Positions 47,306 through 59,258 of a stretch of 64,000 nt of DNA are shown here, in pieces; the stretch's first letter is position 1, and each line of letters starts with the position of its first letter. Made by a program: the position numbers and the translations under genes. This DNA is from Moringa oleifera (Eukaryota > Streptophyta > Magnoliopsida > Brassicales > Moringaceae). Under the pieces are notes generated by a model that saw only the letters and a list, made by a program, of their open reading frames with translations, was not told the origin of the DNA and searched no databases. The stretch lies in NCBI GenBank assembly GCA_021397835.1, contig JAJFZO010000906.1, forward strand, positions 1-64,000, in the 5' to 3' direction.

Positions 47306-49374
47306 ATGAAAGATGCCTCTAGAACTGGTTTTTCTCAATCAATTGAGGAAAGAACCATAATGTTGCTCCCAAAAATAGAATTATATGAAGCCCTTTTGAA
47401 TGACCTATAATGGAGTCTACTACATTTTTTCTTGGCTTTTCTTTTTCCTCTTGGCTTCCCTGAGTAGAGTTAGCGAATCAAAGAGTAGAAAGTGATCTTG
47501 CCTTCCCTTTGAGGTAAGAAATAGTTCCTTTTGATTCAATTGCAAGAAAATAACCTCTTTCTAGAGTTTTATATGGACACTAAGCCAAATAGTCTATTTA
47601 TACTTTTTCCTAAAAAATGAAAAAAAATAAACCATCCTAATGAAGATATGGCAGAAGCATCACTTTGTTTATTCCCTTCTTCCTATCGCACTAAGGGTAA
47701 TTTGCAAAACACTAGTCTTTCCATTTTTGATTCTATTGTCTTTCACATTGATGATTCTTAAAATGAGACTTTTTTTTACTCCTATCAAACAAGTTTCAAT
47801 CTCCTAGAGTGGATTTTGTCATTGTAGATCATCCAAATGGGAACTCCTTTCTCTATAAGCCTGTTGGTTGATAGAACTACGAAGTTCTACGGTTAGGAGG
47901 CAAATTGTATGCGAGCTAATGAATTCAATGATGCGTATCCACACTTATCTCCATTGTTAGGCTAGCCTTAAGGGATCAACTTAGGATTTAATCCATGTTT
48001 GAAGCCTTTTGAAAGATGTTCAAAAGGAAAATTTCGACCTACTGGTAAAGCAGTTGCTTTAAAACAAGGGAAAAAGGGATCCATCATTAGATAGACAGTT
48101 GGAGCTCACTGAGATCAATCATCAAGCTAGCTATCCATGTTCAAAGAGGGAGTAAATGGGAAGAAAAACATACCTATGGGCTAATTCTTTTAAAAGAAAG
48201 ACCAAGGGAGTGCAATGAAAGGGCCATTGTTGCAATTGAAGGCAACGATTAGCTAGCTCAAATAGGATAAAGAGGCTTGATTAGTAACCACAAATTAAAA
48301 GGTCTTTCTCCATTATTTAAAAAAGCTATTAATTCACACTGCTCACTATAGCAAAGAGAGAGGGTTTTAGTCTACTTTTCCTAATTGGAGATTCAATTAG
48401 AGATAGGCAATTTGATTAGTTTTCTTATGCAAAGGATGGAGTGTCTGATAAGTGAACGATTAGGGAAACTTAAAACAAAGAGCTCATAGTCTTCATATTT
48501 TTAAGAGAGGTAGACCTTTTAGGGCCCTTTTTTTACCGAGTAGGGTGACATAATGGATAAAGAATGGGTTAGAGCACAATGGTTAAGAACTTTTAATTGG
48601 GCAGTTATCTAGAAAGGCATCTTAAGCAGGGCTGGTAAGAAAGTTACATCTTGCTTAGGATAAAAAGGCTTTTTATGCTAAGAAGCTAGTGGAATGTGAG
48701 GTTTATCCCTTTTTAAGGGTTAGTTTAATCAAAGTATTAGATATGTTGGTTCGGGTCTAAGTTCACATATTGTAGAAAATGGCTTATTATCCTGATCCTT
48801 ATACCTAAAATGGTTGGATCAAGGGATAGAAATCACTACATAGATAGCAATAGTTGGGGTCATTCCATTTGATCGATCAAGAGCAGAGGAATCCAAAGAA
48901 CAAAAGCAAGAGAGAGAAAGGTAATGTTTCCTCCTGCCCGAGTGTCAAAGGCTCAACATACTCTTTATAGGGGAGGTACTTGCCTAATTGAGTGGGCTGA
49001 CATAGAAACCATTCTTACTCACCTTGCTCATTGACTTTTTTTTGCTTTTTATGTAATGCTATCTTGTTTGATATTATAATTACATGAGCTTTACTTCCTT
49101 GTTATGTGTGCTATGTTTTCTTGCTTTCTAAAGTATCGACTTGCCAGGCTGACTCGTTGAGTTATAGAGACAAGTGAGTGCATTTGAGTAGTTTGGATAG
49201 TCAAAGGAATTTCTTTTAACTTTTCATTTCCTTAAGGCCTTATGAGAAGAATTTGAGCCATTACACCACTTTCTATTGTTGCAGATGCAGTTTGTTAAAT
49301 AGTATGAGTTGAGCCATTGCACCATTTTTTACAGTTTTAGTCTCCTTCTATACCTTTGACTACTAGATCCAATT
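47306..49374. other. Probable mitochondrial spacer DNA, decayed; no gene identified
   Basis: Base composition like 37726-39871 and unlike the AT-rich flanks. No gene recognised on either strand. Confidence 0.4.
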
Positions 49375-50250
49375 GAAAGATTACCAAAGATGAGTGCGCA
49401 TACTGTCATCAGATAGGACATCAGAAGGTGAATTATCTTAAAAAACTTATGAATGAGCAAAAGAAGTTAAATAGAATAAGTTTTGGATCCTCAGGACGTG
49501 TCACCCCAAGATGGTTTAATTTATGATTATGCAATAGTTCTAGTAGTAACTTAGTTCTTTTATTGGACCTATGCCTATAAGTGTCGCTGCCATGTGTGCT
49601 TATGATATAAGTGTGTTTTGTTCTTCACCATTAGTCCTTTTCTTCTAGTATTTTTGATTCCAATGCATCTCATCACATGACATTTGATTCTTTTAATCAA
49701 TTGTTCTCATCTATTCCTTCTTTTTTTTTTTGTTCATGCTAAAGATGGATACCCTATGATAGTTAATCAAATCAAATCCATCACTACTGGCTTTGGTCCT
49801 TATTGTTTTTCATGTTCGTTGTTTATCACTCAAAACTATATTTTACAGAGATTTAAGATTGAGTATGTGATGTTATTTTCTACCTCCTTTGGTTGTATTT
49901 CACAAGATCGGCATTAAAGGAAGTTGATTAGGACAAAGTGTAGAAAGGGGAGGCTTTATGTGTATCTGGATATTCCTCCCTAACTTTCTAGAGTTTTGTT
50001 TTATCCACATTTCATTTGATGAAGCAATCTTTATTATGTATTTGTGGCATATTAGATTAGAGCAAGTTTTCTAGTTCTTGTTTGAAGTACATTTTATCTG
50101 TTGGTTTACTAGGTACTGTTCCATATTCCAAAATATCTAATTGCAAAGGCTATAAGCTAGCTAAGTTTTCTGTACTTCCTTTTTCAAAAAAGTACTTATT
50201 CTTCACCATCTTATCTTATTCATTTTGATGTGTGGGGTCAAACCTTGTTA
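49375..50250 (+). pseudogene. Ty1/copia retrotransposon gag-pol fragment
   Basis: Read left to right: a gag zinc knuckle CAYCHQIGHQKVNY (49395; last Cys replaced by Tyr), the protease site region FDSNASHHMTF (about 49656; the usual DSG is DSN), KSITTGFG, CISQDRH, the pre-integrase segment LWHIRL (about 50043) and CKGYKLAKFSVLPFSKSTYS with LIHFDVWG near 50240. Frameshifts and stops separate the blocks, and nothing recognisable of integrase core, reverse transcriptase or LTRs follows. It could have arrived within mitochondrial DNA, where such fragments occur, or by nuclear insertion. Confidence 0.8.
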
Positions 50251-50379
50251 CTAACCAAAACATAAAAAAAGTTTCAAAACTTGAAATATATCCTAGTGAT
50301 TTGCAAAACAGTAACTTAGTGATAAACGCTAATGAACCCATACGTTGATCACGGGGATGTTTAAAAGTGATGTCTTCGA

Positions 50380-50900
50380 GGCTAAAGACTCAGTCTTCGA
50401 ACTTTGACAACTTTTTGAAAAGCATGAAGAGAAGTTTAGTATTACTTTTGATGACTTAAAATCTTTTTATCTTGGGTTTGATGATGATCCTAAGCTGGCT
50501 CGCATAGGCAAAGCTCTATCCACTTTAAAAAAGTAGGCATTCACTAGTTTCCTTAATGACAAGGTTCATTGTTTTTTCTTTTCATACGAAGTCATGCCAG
50601 GATTAAACTCAAATGTGGTCGAACACAATCTTCCCATAAAATCTAATGCTCAACTGATCAAGTCATAATGAGATTAAAAATCGATGCCTCTTTAGCCATG
50701 GACATGGAGTAGCATTATGTCATTCCTACAAGTGATCCCCCAATTCGATGAAATGCTATATAAAGACTTCGAGATCAAGTATGATATGTTTCTTTCCATT
50801 TCTCATGAACTAATTGTTTCTCCGAAATAAGAGATCAAAGTGATTTTCCTCATTTTCCCTAATAAGTCGACGACATTACACTATTAGGGTACTTCAAATA
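50380..50900 (+). pseudogene. Ty3/gypsy retrotransposon pol fragment
   Basis: LGFDDDPKLARIGKALS (about 50475) followed by FFFSYEVMPGLNSNVVEHN (about 50573) and LPIKSNAQLIKS match the linker just before the reverse transcriptase of plant gypsy elements (the FAWSYxxMPGL signature). Downstream to 50900 the frame is broken by stops and no catalytic YVDD box is visible. It starts about 130 bp after the copia fragment, so two retroelement remnants sit back to back. Confidence 0.7.
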
Positions 50901-51405
50901 AACTAGAGTACATATAGGATACACAAGTGCTAAAACCATTTCTCTAGATATCTTCCAAACTATTAGGGTCATTGCTCCGGGTCTTGTTCCCTTGGTGTAA
51001 AAGCAGTTGGTTTTGTAATTTTAGAATTTTGTTGATCCCAAGCACTCTATCTCCATCATTGCATATGGGAATATAAAAAGTAAAAAGGAAAAGGCATGAC
51101 TAGAAGAGTTATGAAAATTAAGTGAATTTATGTAGTTGAGGCATTCTTGCTTGACTTGAAAAAATGATTCCCTACAGAAAGCTTAACGAAGTTTAGCCTA
51201 TATGAGTAGTAAAGAATTTTAGTGAGTTGTGGTTGGTTGTTGACTAACAAAAGGTGTGGGAAAAAGAAAAAGAAAATGTAGAAAAGGTATGGAAAGGCCC
51301 AATTTTATTTATGAAGGGACCTTTTCTCCCAAAAAAAAAAAAAACACATATAATGGTCAGTTAACCTAACCCCCTTCTTGTATGGTGTTTCCAGAGCGTA
51401 ACTTT

Positions 51406-51451
<46 letters not shown>

Positions 51452-51764
51452 TGACTATAGTTCATCATAAGGCATGCAAATGAAGAGGGCTAGCCTCTGT
51501 GGAAGAAAGAAGTCAAGCTTTAGGCACTCAAGAATAGCAACAAAAAGGTCAGTCATTGGACATCAATCTCATCTCAGTGAAAAAAAAAGGATAAGCAATC
51601 GAACCCGTGGAGTAGGACCAATTTTCACGGATCAGAACATTACCAAATAGAGCAGCTTGTAAGCACTACTTATGTGGAATAGTTTTTGTGCCTTTTCTTG
51701 TGATGTAAGAAGGGTTGTTGCATCGCCTTATTAACATTCGAATCAATCAGTATATGATTACTGC

Positions 51765-51831
<67 letters not shown>

Positions 51832-53639
51832 TAGGTGCTTCCCATCATGTGTAGCGCTTCTACTAGCTGGGAAGCTTAATGCCTCTTCCTTATCTATATC
51901 GAAGACCTTGCCTAAGCCAAGGGAGCATTTTTTCTACCACACAAACTAGGAGCTAGTGGCCAAGAAGGGTCTATTTTTATCGTACTACGATAAGAGCTAT
52001 TGCCTTCTATTTAATCTTTCTCTAATTTATAGTATTTTATAATATAAAGTAAATCTTTCTAGTCATCTCAAAGAGCTTAGACCTAATGATGGCGCACTTT
52101 TTCTTCTTTTCCTCCCTACCCCGCATTCCTAATGTTAAGAATAGTAATCTGAGAATGCAATTACCTAGCTACTAAAAGCTATTAAAGAAAAGAGCAGCTC
52201 TAATTATATTCCTTACAAGCATAGTAGGTAGGATGATAGCAACAAGCATATTCTACTTCTTGTTGCTATTTTGATGTCCTCTTGTACTAGTTACTAAAAT
52301 AAACTAACTCCGTTTTTCTCTTATATAGTTAATGAGTGCTTATGATTTGAGAAATATTGTTATTCTGTAAGCAAGTTATTAGTAGGAAATGGTTTGCATG
52401 TACTAATTATCGATAACTTCTCATCCATGGTAATCTGAAAAGGAAAGAAACAAAATTGAGGTTTAATAGCCAAAGTTGTTAGTTGAGTTAAAGGCTTTAA
52501 ATTACTGCTCTAAAAAAAAAGTGAGACAGAAATTAACACGATTAGCTCTAGATAAGAGATCCTTATCTTGGAAACTAATTGCTGATGGGATATGTTTCAC
52601 TTTGAGTCTAAATAAGGGATGAAGTGGTTTTCTTGCCTAACGAAGTTCAAACTATACTTACACCACAGTAGCCATTAATAGCAAGCCTAACTTGGTAAAT
52701 TGATTAGGATGCCATGAGGACCCTTTTAACTTAAAAAAGCTAGAGGGTCTTTCAATGTAGGTCCCTGCGCACCAAAGACAATGATGGATGGTCCCAAGTT
52801 TTGCAACACTTTTTTAAATCTAGGTGTGTTCTATCGAATTGGGAAGATCCACTAAAAGGAACAAGGTGAAAGTAACCCTTAGCTAGGATGGTAGCCAATT
52901 ATAAAAGCAAGACAACACTAATTGGAGTTATCTTAAGTTCCTAGCTATACTTGTGGATATTCATTTCTAGAGAAATAAAAAAACAAGGAGAGATAGAGGA
53001 GGCAATTATCATCAGGTTAGAACCCATACCTATGAAGTTTTCATTTTTTATAATAGTTTGACAGGCTTAAAACATTCTTCATTATGATTCTTGACACTGA
53101 GGAAAATATGAAACATAAGGATGGATCACTATAATGATTGCCTCTATCCCAAAGAATGTTCTTAGAAAAGTATGCTTTGCTGGTTACAGGCTTCAATGAT
53201 GATAATGGATTCGACATTTGCAATATGAAGAAGATAGATGTTTCGGACATTAGGATTCTAACCACTAGAAGGAATCAACGAAATGGAAACAGATCCCAGC
53301 TGTAGTAATATGTACATCGAAAAGCAGTACCTAACCTATTTTGGTAGGCTTATTAACACGACATAAACTTCATCATTAAGAATAGGTACTATATGAAGAC
53401 CGTTACACTAGGGAAAGGTCGAACGTATGGAGTGCTAGATCTAGTTTTTTTGTTTTTGTCATATGATAGGCATTGTAATGATATGCATGACAAACTCGAC
53501 TTGCTATTGAAAACGAAAATTGAAATGTTAAATGAAACATATTGTAGAATGAAAAGACATAAGATGAAGAAAAAGAACTATCTAAGACCATTGAAGTCTT
53601 TAAATTTGCATTTAATTTATTGGATTGAATGCATATCAA
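50901..53639. other. Gene-free stretch with microsatellites
   Basis: No gene recognised. Contains a (TA)n run at 51406-51447 and a long (TA)n(TG)n run at 51764-51829. Composition suggests decayed organelle or retroelement DNA. Short open frames at 53041-53265 and 53393-53701 are not conserved; the end of the latter runs into the plastid trnI intron. Confidence 0.5.
51764..51829. repeat. Compound (TA)n(TG)n microsatellite
   Basis: About 11 TA units directly followed by about 21 TG units with no interruption, then 'tttgtagg'. The long pure TG part suggests recent slippage, unlike the heavily mutated surroundings. Confidence 0.95.
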
Positions 53640-54533
53640 AAGCGTCATTGTGCTTGGCTGTGAGGGCTCTTAGCCACATGGATAGTTCTATATGTTCATG
53701 AGTACCCGACCTTGAGATGTGGATCATCCAAAGCACATTGGCATGGCGTATTTCTCCTATTTGAACCAAGATTTCAAACCAAACTTCTCCTCAAGAAGAT
53801 AGATAGGGTGATTCAGGTGAGATCTAATGCATATTCAACTTTCTATCCACTCGTGGGATCTAAGTAGTTCGAGGGGGACCACCATGGCTCCTCTTTTCTC
53901 GATAATCGATATGTCCTTTATCAGTGCATAGACAATAATCTCTCGAGCATTGGTTTAGGTTTGATCTCAATGGGAAAATAAAATAAAGCACCTAACAACG
54001 TATTTTCATAAACCAAGAACTACGAGATCACCCTTTTCATTTAGGGGTAGCGGAGGGATCGTACCATTAGAGCCTGTTTTTTTATATTTTTTATTTTTTG
54101 CATGCTTTTCCAAAGTAAGCTGTAATCAATAGGTTGTTACACTTCCTCCCTTCTCGAAAGAAAAAACTTAAAATTCTTTTTCCTTTCTGCAGGATCTAAA
54201 AGCTTTGATCTAGCCATCAGAAAAACGCATGACTGATAAAATTTGTGAACGGATTTTAGAGTGTCTAAGTTTAAGCCAAGAGAGTCTTTTAACACCCTCT
54301 TTCTTCTTCTCATCAGAGTTATGTGACAAATACTTGCCATGGTAAGGAATTGTAGGGGGTGGGGGGGACAAGCACACTTAGAGAGCATAGTACAACGGAG
54401 AGTTGTGGGCTGCATTCGAGAAGGATGAATCACACCCGAAAAAAATCTATTAATTCTCTCTCAATTGGTTGGACCATAGGTGGGATGATTTACTTCATAG
54501 ACAAGGTCTCTGGTTGAAGTCCAAGATGGCCCA
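53640..54533 (+). tRNA. trnI-GAU: Plastid-derived trnI-GAU intron and exon 2 (fossil)
   Basis: Matches the plastid rRNA-operon isoleucine tRNA from just inside its group II intron ('gcgtcattgtgcttggctgt', 'ccacatggatagttct') to the 35-nt second exon at 54499-54533 ('aaggtctctggttgaagtcc' then 'aagatggccca'). Exon 1 is absent because the copy starts just after it. Changes are mostly C-to-T and G-to-A. An extra G-rich tract ('gtagggggtgggggggac') near 54350 replaces the usual sequence. Not expected to function. Confidence 0.85.
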
Positions 54534-54597
54534 ACTACACCAAGGAAAAGAATAAAAGAAGTAACTAACTTCTTCATGCATTCTCCACTTGGCTTAG

Positions 54598-55467
54598 GGG
54601 GATATAACTCAATTGGTAGAGCTCTGTTCTTGCAATTGGGTCATTGTGATTATATGTTAGGTGTCTAATTGTCCAAGCGATAATGATAGCATCTTGTACT
54701 TGAACTGTTGACTCACTTTTTTTAAGTAATAGGGAAAAAGACTAAAAAATGCCACTAAAAGACTCTACTTAAACAAAAAAAGGGTTGTTAAGAATGTAGA
54801 TGAGGTAGGATGGTCAGTTGGTTCGATCTGTATGGATTGTACATGGATGATAGTTAGAGTCGAGAGTTCTACCAAGGTTCCTCATTTGAGATCCCTAAGG
54901 AAGAATATCAAGTTAGCCCTTGTGAAGAGCTTGATGCATTATCTCCTTTTCACCCTTTGAGCGACATGAAACAAAAGGAAGGAAAATCCATGACCGACCC
55001 TATCCTCTCCACCTTGTAGGAACTATGAGATCACTCTAAGGACACCTTCAATATCTAGAGGTCACAAGTCAACCATAAAACTTTATTCAATAAGTGGAAT
55101 GTATTAGCTGTTCGCTTTCAAGTTGGTAGTAAGGGTCAAAAAAAGGTAATCACTCATTCTTAATACTAGCTTCGAAAGAGCGAAGCCAAAAAAAAGGAAG
55201 GGAGGAAGCTCTCTATTCCTAGTTCTTTTACAGCTAGATCCTCCGAAACCACAAGAATCCTTAGTTAGAATAGGATTTTAACTCGGTATCTTTTGAGATT
55301 TTAAGAAGAGTTGTTTTTTTGAAAGCATAGTATGATGAAAGTTTTAAGCTGTGTTAAGGGGAGAGTTATTGTCTATCGTTGGCCTCTATGGTAGAATCAG
55401 TCAGGTGCTTGATCAGTGGTGGTTCACCTTGTGGTGGATGTTAACGGTTCAAGTCTACTTATCTCTA
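54598..55467 (+). tRNA. trnA-UGC: Plastid-derived trnA-UGC with group II intron (fossil)
   Basis: Exon 1 is 54598-54635 ('ggggatataactcaattggt' to 'ttcttgcaa', anticodon TGC kept) and exon 2 is 55433-55467 ('ggtggatgttaacggttcaa' to 'atctcta'). The intron between them is collinear with the plastid one ('gtctaattgtccaagcg', 'gcatcttgtacttgaact', 'ttattgtctatcgttggcct'). Four or more changes hit the D and acceptor stems and 'cta' replaces the final 'cca', so cloverleaf pairing is damaged. It follows trnI by 64 bp, as in plastid DNA. Confidence 0.9.
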
Positions 55468-55623
55468 ACTCATGAACTTAACACATACAAAGCTATATGA
55501 TAGCACCCAATTCTTTTGATTTGACAGTTTGATTTATAATTTCTCATTCATGGACATTGATAAGATAAGATCCTTACATTTAGCAGCACCTTAAATGGCA
55601 TAGTCTTGAAGTTAACAGTGAAG

Positions 55624-56160
55624 TTTAAATGAGGAACGCTTACGGTGGATACCTAGGCACTTAGAGATGGGGAACGGCGTAGTAAGTGACGAAATGCTTT
55701 AAGGAGTTAAAAATAAGTGTAAATTCGAAGATTCCCGAATAAGTCAACTTTTTGAACTGTTGCTAAATCTATGGGCAAGGAAGAGATAACCTGGCGAACT
55801 AAAACATCTCAGTAGCCAAAGGAAAATAAAACAAAAGTGATTCCCATGGCATCGACGAACGAAATAGGAGCAGCTTAAACCATGAAAATGGGGTTATGAG
55901 AGAGCAATAAAAGTGTCATGCTGATAGGCAAAGCAATGGAGTGTTACACCCTAGATGGTGAGAGTTTAGTATTCGAAAGCATCATTAGCTTATGCTTTGA
56001 CTCGAATAGCGTAGGGCATGTAGAATCTCATGTGAATCAGTAAGGAGTACTTCGCAAGGCTAAATACTGTTAGGTGACTGATAGCGAAGTAATACCATGA
56101 GAGAAGGGTGAAAAAACCCCTATCGAGGAGTGAAATAAAACATGAAACTATAAGCATGCA
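55624..56160 (+). rRNA. rrn23: Plastid 23S rRNA, 5' fragment (fossil)
   Basis: Begins 'ttaaatgaggaacgcttacg' and 'gtggatacctaggcac' and follows the plastid large-subunit rRNA collinearly through 'gattcccgaataagtcaac', 'aacctggcgaactaaaacat', 'caccctagatggtgagag' and 'gagtgaaataaaacatgaaa', ending abruptly near 56160. Only about the first 540 nt of roughly 2.8 kb are present. Order and spacing after trnA match the plastid inverted repeat. It may have reached the nucleus through mitochondrial DNA, which often carries this plastid segment, since mitochondrial nad3-rps12 is nearby. Confidence 0.92.
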
Positions 56161-57299
56161 AGGCTTGCAAGGAATTAAAAGCATTCCACCTCACCAAGAC
56201 CACGAATGGGTTACTTTTTGCATCATGAAGGCCATGAATAGGACTAGTCAAGCAAGATCTCGTTACAAGAATAAGAAGTAGAATGTATGAATCATTATAA
56301 AATTTTCTCTTTTGCTAAGGTAAGAGGTCATTACGCCCTATCTTTGGTCTTAAAAGAATCGAACTAAGTCATCTACCCATTCCATCTGCCTCGAAACTAA
56401 TCAATCATCAAAGTGAAGAAAAAAACCTTAACTTCAAGAGCATCCTTAAAGATGCCAATGAATGAAATGACATTACTAAGAGCTCTCCCTCAACAAGAGT
56501 TAAGTAAAAGAAAAAAAAGGAAAGGCAGCTTTAACTATAAAACAAACCAAAAAAAGGATACATTCTTCTTGATCAATTGCTTTGGACCTTGCTATAGTGC
56601 ATATAGCCTTATATATGAATCTAGATCACGATCTCGATATAGAAGGATAGTAGTGCCCTTGCCTTTGCTTTAAGTGGATCAACTGGTTACCTTTTTAATT
56701 GGTGGTTATCCAGAATGAATTTGGGAAGTGCTAATCTATTATAAGGAAGCTTCTAGAGGAAACAAAAGCTATCACAATATCAATTATTACATCTTTATCC
56801 AAAAGGTAAATCGATGTAGGCAGTTAGTTGCCTCATATACATTAAAGGAAATGCTATCGTGTGCCTAGACGAATTCTCTTGTAAACTCTCTTTCTTGGCC
56901 TAGAATGTGGGCTAAATGAAACCCTTACATTTCCTCCCTACCTATAAGTGCACTTCCAACTCACGACGGTGCTTCTTTCTGATCTGAGTTAGAATCTCTG
57001 ACTTCTGTCAGTTATTCAGATCTTTCCAGAGAGTTAGATTCATATTTTCCATCATCCAGTTGATGGAAAAAAGACACCTACCAGTGGGGCTGCTTCCCAA
57101 TAAAGATGTCCATCAAAATTTTTTCCTCGAGTGCCCTCAGTCGAACCTGAGGGCATCATTGGCATCACCCCTATCCAATTTTGAAATTAAGGTTCTCAAA
57201 GCGAATGAAATGGCTAAGGCTAGCCCCCTAAGGAAGCCTATCTTTATCAATAAAGAAGAGATGATACAGCCTCCCATGGTAATGAATGCCTTTGAAAAT
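56161..57299. other. Unassigned, possibly organelle-derived DNA
   Basis: Starts at the abrupt end of the 23S copy and ends at the satellite. 57060-57290 has a long open frame with codon-like composition (ASPLSNFEIKVLKANEMAK), but I do not recognise a family. Probably decayed mitochondrial spacer sequence. Confidence 0.4.
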
Positions 57300-59062
57300 A
57301 AGCACCTTTGCCTTTGTTGGCACACTCTGTGTGACTACATGCTGGGTCTTCTACCCATGACTTTTTTGTTGGGGGTCGTAGTGGATCATCTTTCGTCCTT
57401 ATGGCTCATGCAACATGATGCTCATGGCATGCTTATTAGGCCCACTATCGAGGGATAGTCATAAGGGTCTGGCTCACGTATGGCTTCCTTGGCTCAGCTG
57501 GTGCACCCTGTGTAGTTGCACACTAGGCCATCTGCCCATGTCATACCTGCACGGGCTAGCCATGGCATGGCTCTTCTACTCTGACAATGGTCCATGTGAC
57601 GTGGTACTCATGGCATGCTTGCTTGGAACACTACTGTAGGATAACGATGAGGTTTTGGCTTATGTGGGATGCCCTTACATTACACGGCGCAACCCATGCA
57701 GCCGCACGCTGTGCCTTCCACTCATGTCTTATCTGCTGGAGGCAATTGTGCCTCGCCTTCTATACTGATCATCCAAGTAACGTTGTGCTCATGGCACGCT
57801 CGCTTGGCACACTACGGAAGGATAGCAACGAGGGTTTGGCTCATGTGGGGTGCTGTTGTCTTGGCTGGTGCACTCTATATGGCCGCACGCTAGGCCTTCT
57901 GCCTATGCATGCCTACTGAGGCAATTGTAGCTCACTTCCCATGCCCATGGCTCAAGTGACGTGGCCCTCATGGCACACTCATTGGGCATATGATTTTGGG
58001 ATAGTGATAAGGGTTTAGCTTACGTAAAGTGCCCTCACCTTGGTTGGCATGCCTTGTGCAGTCGCACGCTAAGCCTTCTGCCTATACTATACTTACTGGT
58101 CGACAGTTGAGGCTTGCCTCCCTTGCCTTTGGCTTGGTTAGCATATATTGCGATCGCACACTATGCAATTTGCGCATGCCACATTGACTAGAGGTAACCT
58201 AGGCTCGCCTTTCGTGCCCATGGTTCAAGTGACACAATGCTCATGGCATGTTCACTAGGCACAAGACCTAGGGATAGCGACGAGGGTTTGGCTCACGTAA
58301 AATGCCATTGGCTTGGTCTGCGTGGCATGTATGACCACAAGCTACGTTTTTCACCTATACTGTGCCTTCTAGTTATAGCTGTGGCTCACCTCTAATGCAT
58401 ATAGTCTAGGCAATGCACTCGTAGCACACTTACTGGGCACACGATCAAGGGATAGTGATAAGTGTTTAGCGAGAGTGATGATCCCTTGGCTTGATTGGCG
58501 TGGCCTATGAGGTTGAATGCTAGGCCTTCTACCCATGCTAAACTAGTAAGGGGTAGATGTGGCTCACCTCTTATGCACATGGTCTAGGTGATGCAACATT
58601 CATGGCATGCTAGCTGGGCACATGTTTGTGGGATAGTAACGAGAATTTGGCTCACGTGGGGTGCCATTGGCTTGGCTAGCGTGCCCTACGCAGTTGCACG
58701 CTAGGCCTTGTGCCCATGTCTATCCTCTTAGGGGCAATCGTCCCATGCCTTATGTGCCTATGCGAAGTGATGCTCGCTACACATTTATTAGGCCTATGAT
58801 TAAAACATAGCGAAGAGGGTCTGGCTTGCATGGTGGACCCTTGGCTTGGCTGGTATGCTCAATATGGCTACATTAGCCTTTGGCCCATGCCAAGCCTGTT
58901 GGAGGTAGCCGTGACTTGCCTTATGTGCCCATGTACCATGTGATGCGATGCTTAATGCACGCTCATTGAGCCCACAATCGACAAATAATGAGGAAGGATT
59001 GGCTTATGTGGGGCACCCTTTGATTAGCTGGTGCGCTCAGTGTGGTTCCACATCGGGCCTTG
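57300..59062 (-). repeat. GC-rich ~178-bp satellite, second locus
   Basis: About nine to ten units in the same orientation as 5345-6344. The landmark ('ctcatggcacgctcgcttgg' with variants) recurs near 57419, 57605, 57788, 57968, 58239, 58425, 58602, 58775 and 58950. The period is close to 180 bp, with one longer gap between the fourth and fifth. The array stops within a few bases of 59062, where CACTA copy B begins without any transition. Open frames on the plus strand (57060-57919) are shadows of the repeat. Confidence 0.92.
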
Positions 59063-59167
59063 AGCAAAAGGTGATGATACTTGAGCTGTAGAAGATGTGT
59101 CCAATGTGTAGGACTATTTGCCCTTACCTCTAACACCACAAGCACCACGTCCCCCTCTTTTTGACAT
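59063..59167 (-). pseudogene. TNPA-like gene of CACTA copy B, 5' stub
   Basis: Starts ATGTCAAAAAGAGG at 59167 and reads MSKRGGRGACGVRGKGK, one base longer in the G run than copy A and therefore in frame where copy A is shifted. It ends after about 35 codons at the satellite junction (59062). A stop-like change follows (YCSTHW context). It is useful mainly because it shows the ancestral frame at the start. Confidence 0.75.
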
Positions 59168-59258
59168 CTGTGAGTAATGAACAAAGTATATTTAGTGAGA
59201 AAATTATAAAATGAGCATAAATCTAATTTGTAACGTATTCAATCACAGACCTTTATAA

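Noticed and set aside
48540..48580. A possible tRNA-like stretch
   Set aside because: No plausible cloverleaf could be drawn and no T-arm consensus follows.
53640..56160. Evidence that this window is organelle DNA
   Set aside because: The plastid-like block carries many C-to-T and G-to-A changes, is cut off within 23S rRNA, and lies among nuclear DNA transposons and satellites.
57060..57458. 132-codon open frame as a host gene
   Set aside because: The second half lies in the satellite and the first half matches no family I recognise; probably a chance frame across a junction.
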